Under the pieces are notes generated by a model. The model was not told the origin of the DNA. It made no database searches and was given only the letters and a program-made list of their open reading frames with translations. A stretch of DNA of 64,000 nucleotides, taken from the NCBI GenBank assembly GCA_905221605.1, contig CAJNDS010001669.1, positions 62,001-126,000 of the forward strand, given 5' to 3'. Below are positions 1-10,597 of the stretch, piece by piece. The translations under genes were made by a program, and so were the position numbers. Each line of letters starts with the position of its first letter. Position 1 is the stretch's first letter. This DNA comes from Symbiodinium natans (Eukaryota; Sar; Dinophyceae; Suessiales; Symbiodiniaceae).

Positions 1-353
1 TGCAGGTTACTCGAGCGTGGCAGGAAGAAGGAGTCACCGCAGCCTAGACCCTCAAACCCTAAACCTTGCTATGGAGGGATCCAAGGAGCTCGCTGTACAG
101 CTTTGGGGACACTGTATAGCCTGATTGGCAATTTTTAACCCCCTGACATATCTTCCTGAATAGGATCCGCTCTAATCACTCAGGGGAACACCCCAAACCG
201 TTTTAAACCCTAAATCCCAAAGGCAGCATCCCATAGCAGGGCTACTGCCCATGCCAGTAGCACGTGGGTTCTTAGGGAGCTCAAAGCAGGCAAATCTCAA
301 ACTCTACAACTTGAGGTATGTTCCTAAACCTTAAGGGCCCAAGACCCCATTAT
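1..353. other. Mixed island with scattered CCCTAAA units; no gene seen
   Basis: Short CCCTAAA-type units occur near 50, 205 and 330, between low-similarity sequence. The first 44 bases are GC-rich and open in several frames, but no splice pair supports an exon. I see nothing else I can name. Confidence 0.4.
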
Positions 354-464
354 CTTAGCTTTGGAGTAGACCCTGGAAAAAAAGTATATACTTTTTAGGT
401 TTAAGTAGCTATTATAGCAACCCAGAACCAAAAAAGTATTAAAGTGTAGTACTCCAAAACCCAG
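354..464 (+). mobile_element. Family A inverted-repeat element, copy 1
   Basis: The element starts with a TTTGGAGTAG terminus and ends with TACTCCAAAACCCAG. It contains the small palindrome AAAGTATATACTTTTT and the block AAAGTATTAAAG. It is flanked by TTAT on both sides (350-353 and 465-468), a 4-bp target-site duplication. Five copies occur in the window. It has no coding capacity, so it is MITE-like. The transposase superfamily is not identifiable. Confidence 0.8.
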
Positions 465-704
465 TTATGTAATTCAGGCTCGTCATCTGTCTTGGGGCCC
501 AAAGACCTTGCATATGTGGGGACTTGGGCCCTTAGGGTAAGTGTTCCTTGCGCTCTCTCCATGTTCTCCAAGGACTGTGGGTGCATCAGCTGAGAGAATC
601 CGCCGCTCCTACTAGTCGTCTGTGGCGGATAAGTCCCATCCCCTAAGCCCCCAAAATTACACACCGCGAACAAACCCCTATCTAGACCCCAAAAAAACAA
701 AACA

Positions 705-831
705 CTGAACCCTCCAAACCCTGAACCCTATAAACCCTCTAATTAAACCCTAAACCCCCGAAACCCTAAACCCTAAACCCTAAACCCCAAACCCCAATCC
801 CTAAACCCTAAACCCTAAACCCTAAACCCTG
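705..831 (-). repeat. Interstitial telomeric tract (CCCTAAA on +)
   Basis: Imperfect units at the left resolve into near-perfect CCCTAAA from about 752. It faces the opposite-strand tract at 942 across a 110-bp GC-rich island. Confidence 0.9.
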
Positions 832-941
832 AGGGTTTTCAACCCTCAAAACCCTCCAGGAGCCAAGAGCCTCGACGAGGCTCTTCAGGGAGTTCACGGA
901 GCTTTGGCGCGACAGATTCGGGCTATCTGGCAGAGACTTTT
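832..941. other. Exon-like GC-rich island between opposed telomeric tracts
   Basis: The island is bounded by CCCTAAA on the left and TTTAGGG on the right. It is open on both strands. The plus frame begins after an AG near 861 and runs into a GT formed by the first GTTTAGGG unit. The minus frame starts after an AG near 936 and ends at GTTTTGAG. Because both strands offer GT/AG and an open frame, the strand cannot be chosen and coding status is unproven. Confidence 0.25.
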
Positions 942-1014
942 GGTTTAGGGTTTAGGGTTTAGGGTTTAGGGTTTAGGGTTTAGGGTTTAGCTTTAGGTTT
1001 AGGGTTTGGGGTTT
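942..1014 (+). repeat. Interstitial telomeric tract (TTTAGGG)
   Basis: About nine units, degrading to TTTGGGG at the right end. Confidence 0.92.
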
Positions 1015-1374
1015 GGAGTTGAGAGTTTGAGGTGCAGAGGATGTTCCCCGTTCTGGTACTAGGCTCTGCTGGGTTTTTGAGGGGCGCCATCTTTCTAACC
1101 ACGTATGTCTAGGTGTTGTGGCAACTCTTTATGGAAGGGCCTAATGCAAAGCCTTTACAGGCTTTGGATGCTTGGGGTCGGGGTTGAGGTACGTAGTTGT
1201 TCTCCAGACTCGAAACCTGAATATGAACAAACCCTAAATCCTAAACCCTGATATGAATAGTTTCTCTAAAAAAAGGAAGCTGTAAACAGCTCTGCCGAAG
1301 CACTAAATTCAGCTTAGGGTTCTGGCTCTCTGTTTCAGGCCGTTGAAGGTTTTTAAGGTTCAAGGGGTTTTAGG

Positions 1375-1557
1375 GCTTAGGGTTCAAAGGGTTCGAAGGA
1401 TTTTAGGGTTTAGGGTTCAAAGGGTTTTAGGATTTTAGGTTTGAAGGTTTAGGAGGATTTAAGGGTTTCGGTTTAGGGGCTTAGGGCTCAGGGACCCTAA
1501 ACCCTGAACCCTAAACCCTAAACCCCAAGCCCTAAGCCCTAATACCCTAAACCCTAA
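1375..1557. repeat. Head-to-head telomeric tract (G-rich then C-rich)
   Basis: Degenerate TTTAGGG-type units run to about 1493 and switch directly to CCCTAAA-type units at 1494 with no spacer (…CTCAGGGACCCTAAACC…). This order is the one expected of fused telomere ends or of an inverted duplication of a tract. Confidence 0.75.
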
Positions 1558-1917
1558 GGCTTTGGGGTCTGGGGTTTTAAGGCTTTAAGGGTTAGGATTC
1601 CGCAAGCAAGCTCGGGACAGGCAAGCACCTTCTCAAGAACTGGTCGGTACTGGGGTTTAGGGTTTAGGGTTTGGGGAACATCACCTCCCATCTCGCACAG
1701 CCCGCACTTGGCGGTCTGCTTGATGGGGGGCCCCTAAAGCCCTAAACCCTAAAGACCGAAAACTGTAAGGGAATAGGGGGGGATGCTGAGAGCAAGTTTA
1801 GGCCACAGGCCCGAACCCTCAACAAAGAAGGCCAGCCAAATTCCCGGCGCACACACACACACAAAAAAAAAAAACTACAGCCTTAAACCCTGAACCATAA
1901 ACCGAAATCCTGAACCC

Positions 1918-2006
1918 TAATCGTGCCGCTGCTGCCGGTTTGGATCTCCAGCCTCGGCCCAAACGCAGCATCTCGATAGCTGAGATTCTTCAGGGACATA
2001 CGGAGA
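1918..2006 (+). other. Exon-like island, open on plus strand
   Basis: One plus frame is open across the island (residues ending SIAEILQGHTE) and meets a GT at the junction with the next TTTAGGG tract. No AG lies at the expected left boundary; the nearest is inside the island at about 1960. I treat it as a possible partial exon only. Confidence 0.2.
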
Positions 2007-2118
2007 GTTTAGGGTTTAGGGTTTGGGGTTTAGGGTTTAGGGGTTTAGGGGTTTAGGGGTTAAGGGGTGTAGGGGTTTAGGGGTTTAGGGTTTAAGGGTT
2101 TGGGGGTTTAGCGGTTTA
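2007..2118 (+). repeat. Interstitial telomeric tract, TTTAGGG/TTTAGGGG mix
   Basis: Seven- and eight-base units are interleaved. The right end abuts a truncated family C element. Confidence 0.88.
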
Positions 2119-2128
2119 CTTAGGAAGT

Positions 2129-2213
2129 TCATGTGTAGTTACAAGTAGGCTTCTTTCCAAGTATGGGAACTATACTTCTCTCCCGATTTAGAGTTCTTAT
2201 AACCCTACTTATA
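2129..2213 (+). mobile_element. Family C element, right end replaced by telomeric tract
   Basis: It begins CTTAGGAAGTTCATG and carries the family interior (AAGTAGGC…ACTATACTT…AACCCTACTTATAA). The terminal CATGAACCTCCAAG is missing, and telomeric units start at about 2216. Confidence 0.6.
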
Positions 2214-2215
2214 AG

Positions 2216-2310
2216 GGGCTTGGGGTTTGGGGTTTAGGGTTCAATGTTTCGGGGTTTAGGGTTTAGGGTTTGGGGATTTAGGGTTTAGAGGTTTAGATTT
2301 TCTGGTTTAG
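2216..2310 (+). repeat. Interstitial telomeric tract
   Basis: Mixed TTTAGGG, TTTGGGG and TTTCGGGG units joined to the truncated family C copy. Confidence 0.85.
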
Positions 2311-2337
2311 GAACCCTCGAAGGGACCCTTACTCTTT

Positions 2338-2440
2338 ACTCTTTTGCCCCCTATATAACCCATACATGGTCGGTTCTCAAAGTTAGTAGCCCTTTTTGGG
2401 TGCCCGAAACATCAGGAGCCACAATAGAGAAGTGACCACA
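2338..2440 (+). mobile_element. Family P repeat, copy 1
   Basis: It shares a diverged block with 13123-13255: TTCTCAAA…CTAG…CCCTTTTTGGG, then ATCAGG(A/G)GCC and a later GTGACC. Boundaries and target-site duplication are not clear. Confidence 0.5.
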
Positions 2441-3137
2441 TAAACTATTCATCGTTGCTATATACCGAAGTAACCCCTACATTACCGGAAGGACCCTGGT
2501 CCCTAAGCCCGAAACCCTCGAACCCTAAACCCGAAACCCCCAACCTCCCCTTCGTCCCTCGCGGCTTCATTCTTGTGGTTTGGTGGTTTTGGGGGTTCCC
2601 GGTCGTTTCCTTCTGCATCTCCAATTCCTTCTCCATCTCCACTTGCAGTGATGATACCACCAGTTGAATGAGGAATCGAACCTGGTTTTCCCCAGCTTCG
2701 CCAAATTCCGCAACAACGCAAGTGTGTAGGTTGAGTGCAGGCCACTGAACTGATCCAGCAGATCTAGCCGGTTCAAGAACACACGCAGCGAGGTCCGATG
2801 TCAGAGATGTTCTGGAGCACAACGAACTTGCCGTGCCCTCACCGATATCTGGATCAATGGTCAACTTGTGCTTCATGCTCGTGAGTCCGGTGTGGTACTC
2901 CAAAGGCATGAAGGTATATAGCTACCTCATATATAAATCCTTTTTAAGGGCCAGAAAGGGGTTTAGGGTTTCGGGTTTAGGGGGCTACTCCCTCATTCCG
3001 ATCGAAGAAACAGTAAGCTTAGGGTTGCGAGCTTTTCAATAGTATCAGCTTTCTACTCCGAGGATCATGGGTAGTTGTAAGAGAGGGTTATGAGCATGGC
3101 AAAATACATCTAACCCTATTTAGGGAACAAAACGAAG

Positions 3138-3222
3138 TAAACCCTGAACCCTGAACCCTAAACCCTGAACCCTAAACCCTAAACCCTAAACCCTAAACCC
3201 TAAACCCTAAACCCTAGACCCC
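3138..3222 (-). repeat. Interstitial telomeric tract (CCCTAAA on +)
   Basis: CCCTGAA units at the left give way to about eight CCCTAAA units. It ends CCCTAGACCCC before a 130-bp GC-rich island. Confidence 0.9.
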
Positions 3223-3356
3223 TCCAAGTGGGTTTTTTTAAAGTCGCTCCCCGAGTCCCCCCTGTCTCAGGAGGGAACCGTGGCCGCTCCGGCGCTGGAT
3301 GGGGCTGCCTTGGCCGCAGCATAAACAAGCACCCACGGTATCTGACGCCTTCAGCT
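3223..3356. other. GC-rich island between opposed telomeric tracts
   Basis: It is open in one plus and one minus frame. The minus frame ends in a TAA inside the island. Splice-like dinucleotides occur at both edges on both strands. No family resemblance was recognised. Confidence 0.2.
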
Positions 3357-3450
3357 CAGGGTTTAGGGTTTTAGGGTTTTAGGGTTTAGGGTTTAGGGTT
3401 TAGGGTTTAGGGCTAGGGTTTAGGGTTTGGGGTTTAGAGGTTAGGGATTT
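3357..3450 (+). repeat. Interstitial telomeric tract (TTTAGGG)
   Basis: It starts with three eight-base TTTTAGGG units and then has canonical units. Confidence 0.9.
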
Positions 3451-3566
3451 CCTGGCTAAGCCCTAAACCCCTGATGCCCTCGCTCCCTAAGAGCCAGTAG
3501 GTTTACGGGGTTCTCAAAATGCCTGAAAAAAAACACCTCATTCCCTACTAAGAACCAGCCGGCAAC

Positions 3567-3667
3567 ACCCTAAACCGTACACCCTAAACCCCTAAACCCC
3601 TAAAACCCTACACCCTACACCCTACACCCTACACCCTAAACCCTAGCCCTAAACCCTAAACCCTGAA
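3567..3667 (-). repeat. Interstitial telomeric tract with CCCTACA variant block
   Basis: Four consecutive CCCTACA units (about 3606-3636) lie inside CCCTAAA. The same variant appears as TGTAGGG in the next tract at 3780-3845, on the other strand. Confidence 0.88.
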
Positions 3668-3746
3668 TCGAATCCTCCGGGGGCCCCTACGGCGCGGCCT
3701 GGGCCTGGACGTCTCCCTGTGCCTCGGATGCATCTTCGCTTCATGG

Positions 3747-3870
3747 GGTTTAGGGTTTAGGGCTAGGGTTTAGGGTTTAGGGTGCAGGGTGTAGGGTTTA
3801 GGGTTTCGGGTTTAGGGTTCAGGGTTTAGGGTTTGGGGTGTAGGGTTTAGGGCTTAGGGTTTAGGGCTTC
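3747..3870 (+). repeat. Interstitial telomeric tract (TTTAGGG)
   Basis: It faces the 3567 tract across an 80-bp GC-rich island. It has TGTAGGG, TTCAGGG and CTTAGGG variants. Confidence 0.9.
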
Positions 3871-3897
3871 ATGGTTGAGTCTAGGACGGCCATTAAA

Positions 3898-4016
3898 AGC
3901 CTCTGAAAACATGTTCGTTAATACGACCCTCTTTAAACCCAATAAGGGAACATGCTTTAGGGTTTAGGGTTTAGGGTTTAGGCAAATATGAAGCATCCCA
4001 AGGGGCCTACCTAGGA
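3898..4016 (+). mobile_element. Family R repeat split by telomeric tract
   Basis: The left part (GTTCGTTAATACGACCCTCT…AACCCAATAAGGGAACATG) and right part (CATCCCAAGGGGCCTACCTAG) match copies at 53691, 56889 and 58478. A 29-bp TTTAGGG insert (about 3956-3984) interrupts this copy. Confidence 0.6.
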
Positions 4017-4915
4017 TTTGTTTGGGGTTAGGCTTTGTTGGGCTTCGGGTTTGCAGGCTTGAGGGTCTAGGGTTTGGAGTTGAGGGCTTAGGGCCTGGGG
4101 TTTAGAGGGTTTAGGGCTTAGAGGGTACAGGGCTACTAGAGCTTAGGCTTTCGGCTTCTAAGCCCTAAACCCAAAAGCCATGTTCTTTTTGTCGAGGCAC
4201 AAGACTAGGCCAACTTCTACTGTGCACCTTGAACCCTAAACCCTAAACCCGAAACCCCAAATCCTGGTTCTTTTGCCCTGCAACGTGTTAACGCGTGGGG
4301 CTCTCAGGGCTGGAAAAAGGGGGGGGGCTGGGGTTTAGGGTATTTAGGGTTTATAGAGGTTAACGGTTAGGGTTTAAGAGTATTTCGGATCTAGAGATGC
4401 TTGCGTATTTGGGTTTCGGGCTTAGGAGTTGCTGGGGTATTTGTGTTAAACCTGGAATCGCGATATCAAGCGAGGCGTCATCGGCCTCCTGGGGTGAAAC
4501 GCACGATCCTTCCCCGCTGCTGTTGCCACCAACTCCACCAGGAACGGTATTTTCGGGTTTAGGGTTTAGGTTTTCTTAGAGAGTTGTGGGTATTTCGGGT
4601 ATGCGGGATTCTGCAGAAGCGTCTTGAGTTTTTTGGGGCTTTCGTCTTTGGCCCTAGGTTTGGGCTTTGGAGTTTGGGGTGCGAAGATGATGGTTTGAGG
4701 CTTAGCGGGGGGTTTAGGGCTTAGGCTTCGGGGAGAAACAGCTTGTGTCTATTGCAATGCTCCGAACCTACCTCCGAGTAGGCATGTGGGTTGGGATCCA
4801 CTTTCTCCACCCGAGCCCGCAACTCTTGTCCTTTGCTGACAACACGGGTCTCGGAAGGCTAACGGAAAACGGGATTTTCCAACCGAAAACCCCAACCCTG
4901 AGCCCCCGCCCCACA

Positions 4916-4990
4916 CCCAAACCCTAACCCCCCCCCCCACCCCCCAAACCCTAAACCCCAATCCCTAAACCCTAAACCCTAAACCCTAAA
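4916..4990 (-). repeat. Interstitial telomeric tract with C-runs
   Basis: Several C runs of 6-11 precede canonical CCCTAAA units. It ends CCCTAAACAG, which could act as a 3' splice-like site. Confidence 0.85.
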
Positions 4991-5082
4991 CAGCTTCAGA
5001 GCTGAGAGCTGGAGCTCCGCATGTAAAGCTGAGGGCCGCACATCCCGGGGGTCGGCAGTGAGTGAGGACCTCCACAAGGAAT

Positions 5083-5180
5083 GTTAGGGTTTGGGGTTTG
5101 GGGTTTGGGGTTTAGGGTTTAGGGTTTAGGGTTTAGGGTTAGGGATTGGGGATTGGGGTGTAGGGAGTGTTTAGGGTTCA
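5083..5180 (+). repeat. Interstitial telomeric tract, TTTGGGG then TTTAGGG
   Basis: Four TTTGGGG units are followed by five TTTAGGG units and then degenerate units. Confidence 0.88.
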
Positions 5181-5219
5181 CAGGGCTTAATTGGAGGATC
5201 GGGGGACTTCGTAAGCAGC

Positions 5220-5584
5220 TTTTAAGTAGGAAACTCCAATGTGTAGCTACTAGCCCGAAACCCTAAACCATAGCTGCATTCGATTATTTCGCTGTTGTCG
5301 AGGTTGTGGGGGACTCTCTAAACCATATTCAACTTCATTATTTGCAAAGACGGTAGGTGTGTTTGGAGGTGGTGGCGCTAATGCTTTTATTTCTGTGCTC
5401 TTTTGACATTGCTTCGCCCAATGCTTTAGAGTAACGCAGTTAAAATTGTTAAACTTCTATTATCATCTACAACCATACATATTGAATATGATATTGCTCA
5501 GTCTAAAATTACACCAATTATTGATAACGGCAAGCTCTTAAGCGTGGTATCCGTGGATTATACACTCGAATATCTATCCGATTC
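5220..5584. other. AT-richer stretch without telomeric units; no gene seen
   Basis: It is AT-richer than its neighbours, especially 5430-5580. I see no recognisable repeat family and no long open frame. Confidence 0.3.
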
Positions 5585-5694
5585 CCTAAACCCTAAACCC
5601 TAAACCCTATATGACTGATTCTGTCGATTGCGCGAAACGCTCGTGGCGGCCCCGGCTTGCACACGATTTGGGATCATCCATCTACTTAGAAGGG

Positions 5695-5818
5695 TTCAGG
5701 GTTTAGGGTTTGGGGGTTAGGGTTTGGGGTTTAGGGTTTAGGGTTTGGGGTTTAGGGTTCAGGGTTTAGGGTTCAGGGTTTAGGGTTTGGGGTTTGGGGT
5801 TTTGGGGTTTAGGGTTTT
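5695..5818 (+). repeat. Interstitial telomeric tract, mixed variants
   Basis: TTTAGGG, TTTGGGG, TTCAGGG and a TTTTGGGG unit. It is followed by an AT-rich segment with TGTGTGTATACATATATAT. Confidence 0.9.
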
Positions 5819-6088
5819 ACAATCGTACGACGATTTAGAACTATGCATGCATGTGTGTGTATACATATATATTGATTTATATTTATGTGTCTATCTAGCA
5901 AGTGTTCTTTCTGGAAGCTATGGCTACCAAAAGTCAATGCTGTCGCCCAGAGCACCCATTGCGCTTTAAAGAAGGTTTTGTGCTTATGCTTTATACATAT
6001 ACTTGGAACACTGGACACAAACTCTAAGCTATGCACCGTACTGTGAATCCCAAACCCTGCCCGACCTCATGCGAAGGCACAGCAGAAG

Positions 6089-6364
6089 CCCAAAGAGCCC
6101 AATACCCCTTAACCAAGGAATAAACCTTAAATCATACTGATATAGTTTAAGGTATACTCTGAATTAAGGAATATGCCTTAAATCATGCTAAGGATCCCTC
6201 TATACCCCACCTTTGCAGTAGACCCTGGAAAAAAGTATATACTTTTTAGGTATAAGTATCTATAGTAGGAGCCCAGAAGCAAAAAAAGTATTAAAGTATA
6301 GTACTCCAAAACCCAGATACTTAAAGGTATATTCCGTAAATAAGGGGTCTTTGGGCTCGCTGGG
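6089..6364 (+). mobile_element. Family O inverted-repeat element carrying a nested family A copy
   Basis: The left end (CCCAAAGAGCCCAATACCCC…AAGGAATAAACCTTAAATCAT) pairs with the right end (ACTTAAAGGTATATTCC…AAGGGGTCTTTGGGCTC). AAG flanks both sides (6086-6088 and 6365-6367). Family A occupies 6206-6316, so O inserted first. O ends recur at 12447, 17455, 26872, 32510, 36453 and 42000. Confidence 0.65.
6206..6316 (+). mobile_element. Family A element, copy 2 (nested in O)
   Basis: It is full length, with ATAC at 6202-6205 and 6317-6320 as an exact 4-bp target-site duplication. Confidence 0.85.
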
Positions 6365-6423
6365 AAGTTGGTGACCTGCTGTTGCGGCCGCTTTGCACCG
6401 TCAGCCGCTTTGCCTGATAAGGC

Positions 6424-6463
6424 GGGGTTTAGGGTTTAGGGTTTAGGGTTTAGGGTTTAGGGC
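6424..6463 (+). repeat. Short TTTAGGG tract
   Basis: Five and a half perfect units. Confidence 0.9.
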
Positions 6464-6529
6464 TGCAGTCTGCGCAACACTGAGAGGCCCGTTAGCTAGG
6501 GTCGTAGGGAAGTTTCGGGCTGAGGGTTC

Positions 6530-6885
6530 AACCCTAAACCCTAAAACCCTAAACCCCCAACCCCAAACCCTCAACCCTAGCTTCCCAACCCCAAACCTCA
6601 AACCCTTAAACCCTTCAAACCCTTAAACCCTTAAACCCTTAAACCCTTAAACCCTTAAACCCTTAAAACCCTTAAACCCTTAAAACCCTTAAACCCTTAA
6701 AACCCTTAAAAACCCTTAAACCCTTACACCCTTAAAACCCGTAAACCCTTAAAACCCTTAAGCCCTTAAACCCTTGAACCCTTAAACCCTTAAAGCCCTT
6801 AAACCCTTGAACCCTTAAACCCTTAAAACCCTTAAACCCTTAAAACCCTTAAACCCCTAAACCCTTAAACCCTAAACTCAAAACC
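6530..6885 (-). repeat. Telomere-like tract homogenised to CCCTTAAA octamers
   Basis: After a few CCCTAAA units the array switches to CCCTTAAA and CCCTTAAAA, with about 35 units between 6597 and 6870. The T insertion is shared by nearly every unit, which points to local amplification of one variant. Confidence 0.9.
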
Positions 6886-6888
6886 CTA

Positions 6889-6998
6889 CTTGGCGGTTCG
6901 TGGGTAAGTAGAAGTAAGGCTATACGTACGGCAACTATACTTGTATCCCTATCTGGGGCACTTGCAGCCCTACTTAGAACTACCCATGAACCTCCAAG
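6889..6998 (+). mobile_element. Family C element
   Basis: It runs from CTTGGCGGTTCGTGGG to CCCATGAACCTCCAAG. The left flank is TA and the right flank CA. The interior has the usual direct and inverted AAGTA/TACTT blocks. Confidence 0.8.
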
Positions 6999-7162
6999 CA
7001 GGATGTTTGGGAACCTAAACTCCAAACCCTAAACCCTAAACCCTTGGGTCTACGTTTCAGGGTTCAGGGAAATCATGTCAATCTGTAGCTCTTCGCGAAA
7101 ACTGTCCCCACTCAATGCGCATAGGGCATCTGTGGCAAAGAGCAGGGTTTAGGGTTTAGGGT

Positions 7163-7560
7163 TTGGGGTTTTCGGGTTTAGGTCAACTTTCCGAGGCTTT
7201 CATTCTCTGTGGGTCTTTTCGTGAGACTCTGTTTTCGGAGGCCATCATACAACTCATCAATCTTGTGTGGGGGTGGTGGGGGTTTCATCTCCGTGAACCT
7301 AGGGCCGAAATGAGAACTGGACCAACAGCGGTTGAAACGACATCTCCACACGGGAAAACGCACAAAGGAACGAAGCCCCGGGGCCCCGCTCCGAAGCCTT
7401 TGCGTGCAAGTTTTTTCTTCGCACCGTTGCCAACTTCTATTCTTTATCAGCCCAAACTCGTGGAGCGCTAAGGCGGCAAGAAAGGCAAGAGTTGCATGGG
7501 CAGAAGTGAGGCAAGAAGCCGTCGACTTGAACAGGCTGTGGTCGTGAATGGTTCACACAT
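7163..7560 (+). other. Open stretch of about 400 bp; coding status undecided
   Basis: A plus frame of about 100 codons (7163-7471) overlaps a second plus frame (7332-7547). The 5' end of the first frame is translated telomeric repeat. It contains no telomeric units after 7180. I recognise no domain. Frames of this length are expected by chance in GC-balanced DNA. Confidence 0.2.
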
Positions 7561-7616
7561 ATAGGAGGGTTGCCGCAATTGGCTTCACTTTCTTTGGGGA
7601 TCCGTAACATTTATCG

Positions 7617-7662
7617 TATCCGCAAAATATATACACTCATCAAACCGTGTTTAAACATCGGC
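7617..7662 (+). repeat. Family M-like fragment
   Basis: The stretch with ATATATACACTCATCAAACC resembles the ATATATACACTCACCAAT block repeated in the family M copies at 27061 and 27460. Confidence 0.4.
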
Positions 7663-7840
7663 CCAATTGCGCTGGAGTAGACCAGCCAAGCGAAGAACAC
7701 CGCGAAGATCCATCGGGCGTCCTGCATGCGCAGAGAGGTTCCCAGAGACAGAGAGCCCTAAACCCTTAAAGCCTAACCCCTAAACCCTATTATAAACCCT
7801 AGAACCTAAACCCGAGCCCTAAACCCTGAACCCCAATCCT

Positions 7841-7976
7841 CCCCCCCCCCCCCCTAGTATCCCCTTACTTAAGGAATTTCCTAACCCAGGGATTACCATG
7901 GAGTCTCTGAGTTGTCAATTTCAGAATCGTTAGGGCTTAGGGTTTAGGGTTTAAGGTTTAGGGGGGGGGGGGGGGG
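7841..7976. repeat. C14 … G16 opposed homopolymer pair
   Basis: A C14 run (7841-7854) and a G16 run (7961-7976) bracket a segment whose inner ends carry CCCCTTACTTAAGGAATT and TTCTTGATTAAGGGG. It looks like a family O relative whose C and G ends have expanded. Confidence 0.5.
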
Positions 7977-8820
7977 CTGATAATTCTTGATTAAGGGGTA
8001 TGGGGTCTCTGTAGGAGCTCAGGACTAACGTTCGCGCTCATCTGATGGGTCCTTGTTGCTCTACTTATGAGGGTTAGGGTTTAGGGAGTTTAGGGTTTAG
8101 GGGTCTTGTTTCTTTACTTATGACCAGCTGGGATCCCTCCTTGCAGAGCCCCTGACGTAAACCATGTGGGGTTCAAGGTTTGCGGTTTACGGTTTAGGGT
8201 TTAGGGCTTAGGATCTAGGGTGTAGGGTGCAGGGTTCAGGGTTTAAGGGTTTTTTTCGAATCGGCAAAGTATCGCATGGATCCTGCGTGGGAAGGAAGTG
8301 CCACGCCAGCGATTCCGTCCTCGCGCATGGGGGACACCCCTCATCAAGCCCAGAAAGAGCCCCCAAACCCTAAACCCTAAAACCTAAAATCCTAAACCCT
8401 AAACCCACTTCATTCAGGAACACAAAAGCCACTGAGGCACTTGTCATGAAACCGCTCTATTCATCAGTGCAAGGAGTATTGGGCTCTCAGGGAACCTGAC
8501 CAAACGCTAAACCTAAAGGGCCCAAAGAGCCCCAAACACCTTGATAAAAAAAACACCTTCAACAAGATAGGGATCCTTTCTTGGCTGCATACAGGAGGGT
8601 AGCTATAATTGAAATTTGTAGCTGCTTTGCTAGGAAACCCCAAGTTACAGTTAGGGTTTAGGGTTTAGGCTTTAGGGTTTAGGGGAGTAGGGTGTAGGGT
8701 TTAAGGCTAGTTCATAGCAACAGAGACCCCTATAGGTAAAGCTATGATGCTTCACTAAGATTTATTGGTCTGGGCGGCTGCATACCGGAGATCAACTTCG
8801 AACTTTTTGTGGAGTCAAGC

Positions 8821-8886
8821 AAACCCTAAACCCTAAACCCTAAACCCTGAACCCTGAACCCTAAACCCTAAACCCTAAACCCTAAA
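8821..8886 (-). repeat. Interstitial telomeric tract
   Basis: Nine CCCTAAA/CCCTGAA units. Confidence 0.92.
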
Positions 8887-8962
8887 GGCCCTAACTTGAA
8901 GGCCCTGAAGGCCCTCAAGTCCCATAAAGGCCCCCCAAAAAAGCCCAGCCCAAAATACCCTA

Positions 8963-9067
8963 CTTGGAGGTTCATGGGTAGTAATAAGTAGGGCTCCAAG
9001 TACGGTAACTTGTAACCCTACTTAGCATACTTATTACCCTACTTCTAACTACCCATGAATCTCCAAG
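8963..9067 (+). mobile_element. Family C element with TA duplication
   Basis: It runs from CTTGGAGGTTCATGGGTAG to CATGAATCTCCAAG, flanked by TA on both sides. The arms fold into one imperfect hairpin. A terminal fragment of another copy lies at 9123-9149. Confidence 0.85.
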
Positions 9068-9336
9068 TAGGGCTGACAGCGTAGGGGCCCCTTGGGGTGC
9101 AGGGTGTATAGGGCTTAGGGCATAAGACCTTCTCTAACTCCCATGAACCTCCAAGACGTAGCCCTAAACCCTAAACCCTAAACCCTAAACCCTAAACCCT
9201 AAACCCTGACGACTCAACAGGTTCAGGCTTCAGGGAGGTTTTCGGTCGAGGGGGGCGCACCTTCGCATCCACCTTTGCGTGTGGGCGGTGTAGAGGCTCC
9301 AGAGGCGGAAAGCCCTGTGAAGCTGCAACATGGCAA

Positions 9337-9503
9337 CCCTAAACCCTAAACCCTAAACCCTAAACCCTAAACCCTAAACCCTAAACCCTAAACCCTAAAC
9401 CCTAAACCCTAAACCCTAAACCCTAAACCCTGAACCCTGAACCCTAAACCCTAAACCCTGAACCCTGAACCCTGAACCCTGAACCCTGAACCCTGAACCC
9501 TAA
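9337..9503 (-). repeat. Long interstitial telomeric tract, 24 units
   Basis: About 16 CCCTAAA units are followed by runs of CCCTGAA at the right end. The variant block is contiguous. It faces the tract at 9626 across 120 bp. Confidence 0.95.
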
Positions 9504-9625
9504 CACAACTCCCACAACAGGCTTAGGGATCAGAGGTGCAGGGGGAGTCTCGTCGCGTGCTTCGAGTACTTGGGCTCAGGTACCTGAAGCTGCAAGCCTC
9601 ATCCAGAAAGGACCTTAGGAGCCCT

Positions 9626-9733
9626 GGGTTTAGGGTTTAGGGTTTAGGGTTTAGGGTTTAGGGTTTAGGGTTTAGGGTTTAGGGTTTAGGGTTAGGGTTT
9701 AGGGTTTAGGTTTAGGGTTTAGGGATTAGGTTT
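9626..9733 (+). repeat. Interstitial telomeric tract, about 15 units
   Basis: Nearly perfect TTTAGGG with two shortened units. Confidence 0.95.
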
Positions 9734-9871
9734 CGGAATACATAGGGATGTGTGCGAAAATTGCGTAGGGCCCATTGAACCATCTCGTTGGAAGTCGAGT
9801 ACCGAGTCATCAAGCAACTAGGTAGCCTTAGCTGGAGCTACCCTATGAGGGTTTAGGGACTTCCCAAAGTC

Positions 9872-9955
9872 CCCTAAACCCTAAGCCCTAAGCGCCCTAA
9901 GCCCCCTAAGCCCTAAGCCCTAAGCCCTAAACCCTAACCCCTGAACCCGAAACCC
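9872..9955 (-). repeat. Telomere-like tract with CCCTAAG units
   Basis: Consecutive CCCTAAG units are mixed with CCCTAAA. Confidence 0.85.
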
Positions 9956-10597
9956 TCTTCAAGCTCCTCCTCCTGAATCCGGGGCTCGCCAAGGCCCTGG
10001 CAGCTTCACCACATCTGCGCCTGACGAGACAGTCTCGCAACACCGCTCTCGAGCCTTAACACTTAGGATTTACGGTTCCGGGGTACCCCAAAGTTAAAGG
10101 TGAGGAATTCAGAGTGATTAAAGCCCCTTGCAAACCCCTGCTTCCGGGAGCCCTAAACCCCTAAACCTCCGTCCGGTTTAAGTTGCAGGGTTGAGGCCTA
10201 CCACCCCTAGACCCTATTTCGGGGACGCCCAGGCTACTAGTTGTTCAAGAGCTCCCCCAAGACAAAAAAAAACAGACAATCATCCCTACCCGACACCCGG
10301 AACCCTAACCTTATATCTTAAACCCTTCTAAGGACACTCTGTTGTGTTTTTGGAGGGAGGTTCTGAGCAGGCGCAAAGCATTGACACCCCCCCTAACCCT
10401 TAGGGTTTCGGGTTCGGGGTTAAGGGTTTCTTGGGATGAACTTGACTATTGCGAACATTCCCCATAGCAAAAAAGGGATGTCAAGCGGGGTGGCAGGTTG
10501 GGTCAGGTAACCTGTGAAGGAACCTACACAAAAAAAACCTTGGTTTGGGTGGCTATTGCTCCAACGCTTGAATCTTATCTCTTCCCCACACCCTAGA

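Noticed and set aside
2641-2700. Perfect tRNA A-box and B-box matches on minus (TGGCGAAGCTGG and GGTTCGATTCC)
   Set aside because: The boxes are only 21 bases apart, too close for a tRNA, and no acceptor or anticodon arm folds.
9318-9596. Direct repeat TGAAGCTGCAA on either side of the 9.3-9.7 kb tracts
   Set aside because: Only 11 bp, not adjacent to the tract ends, and 268 bp apart; chance is likely.
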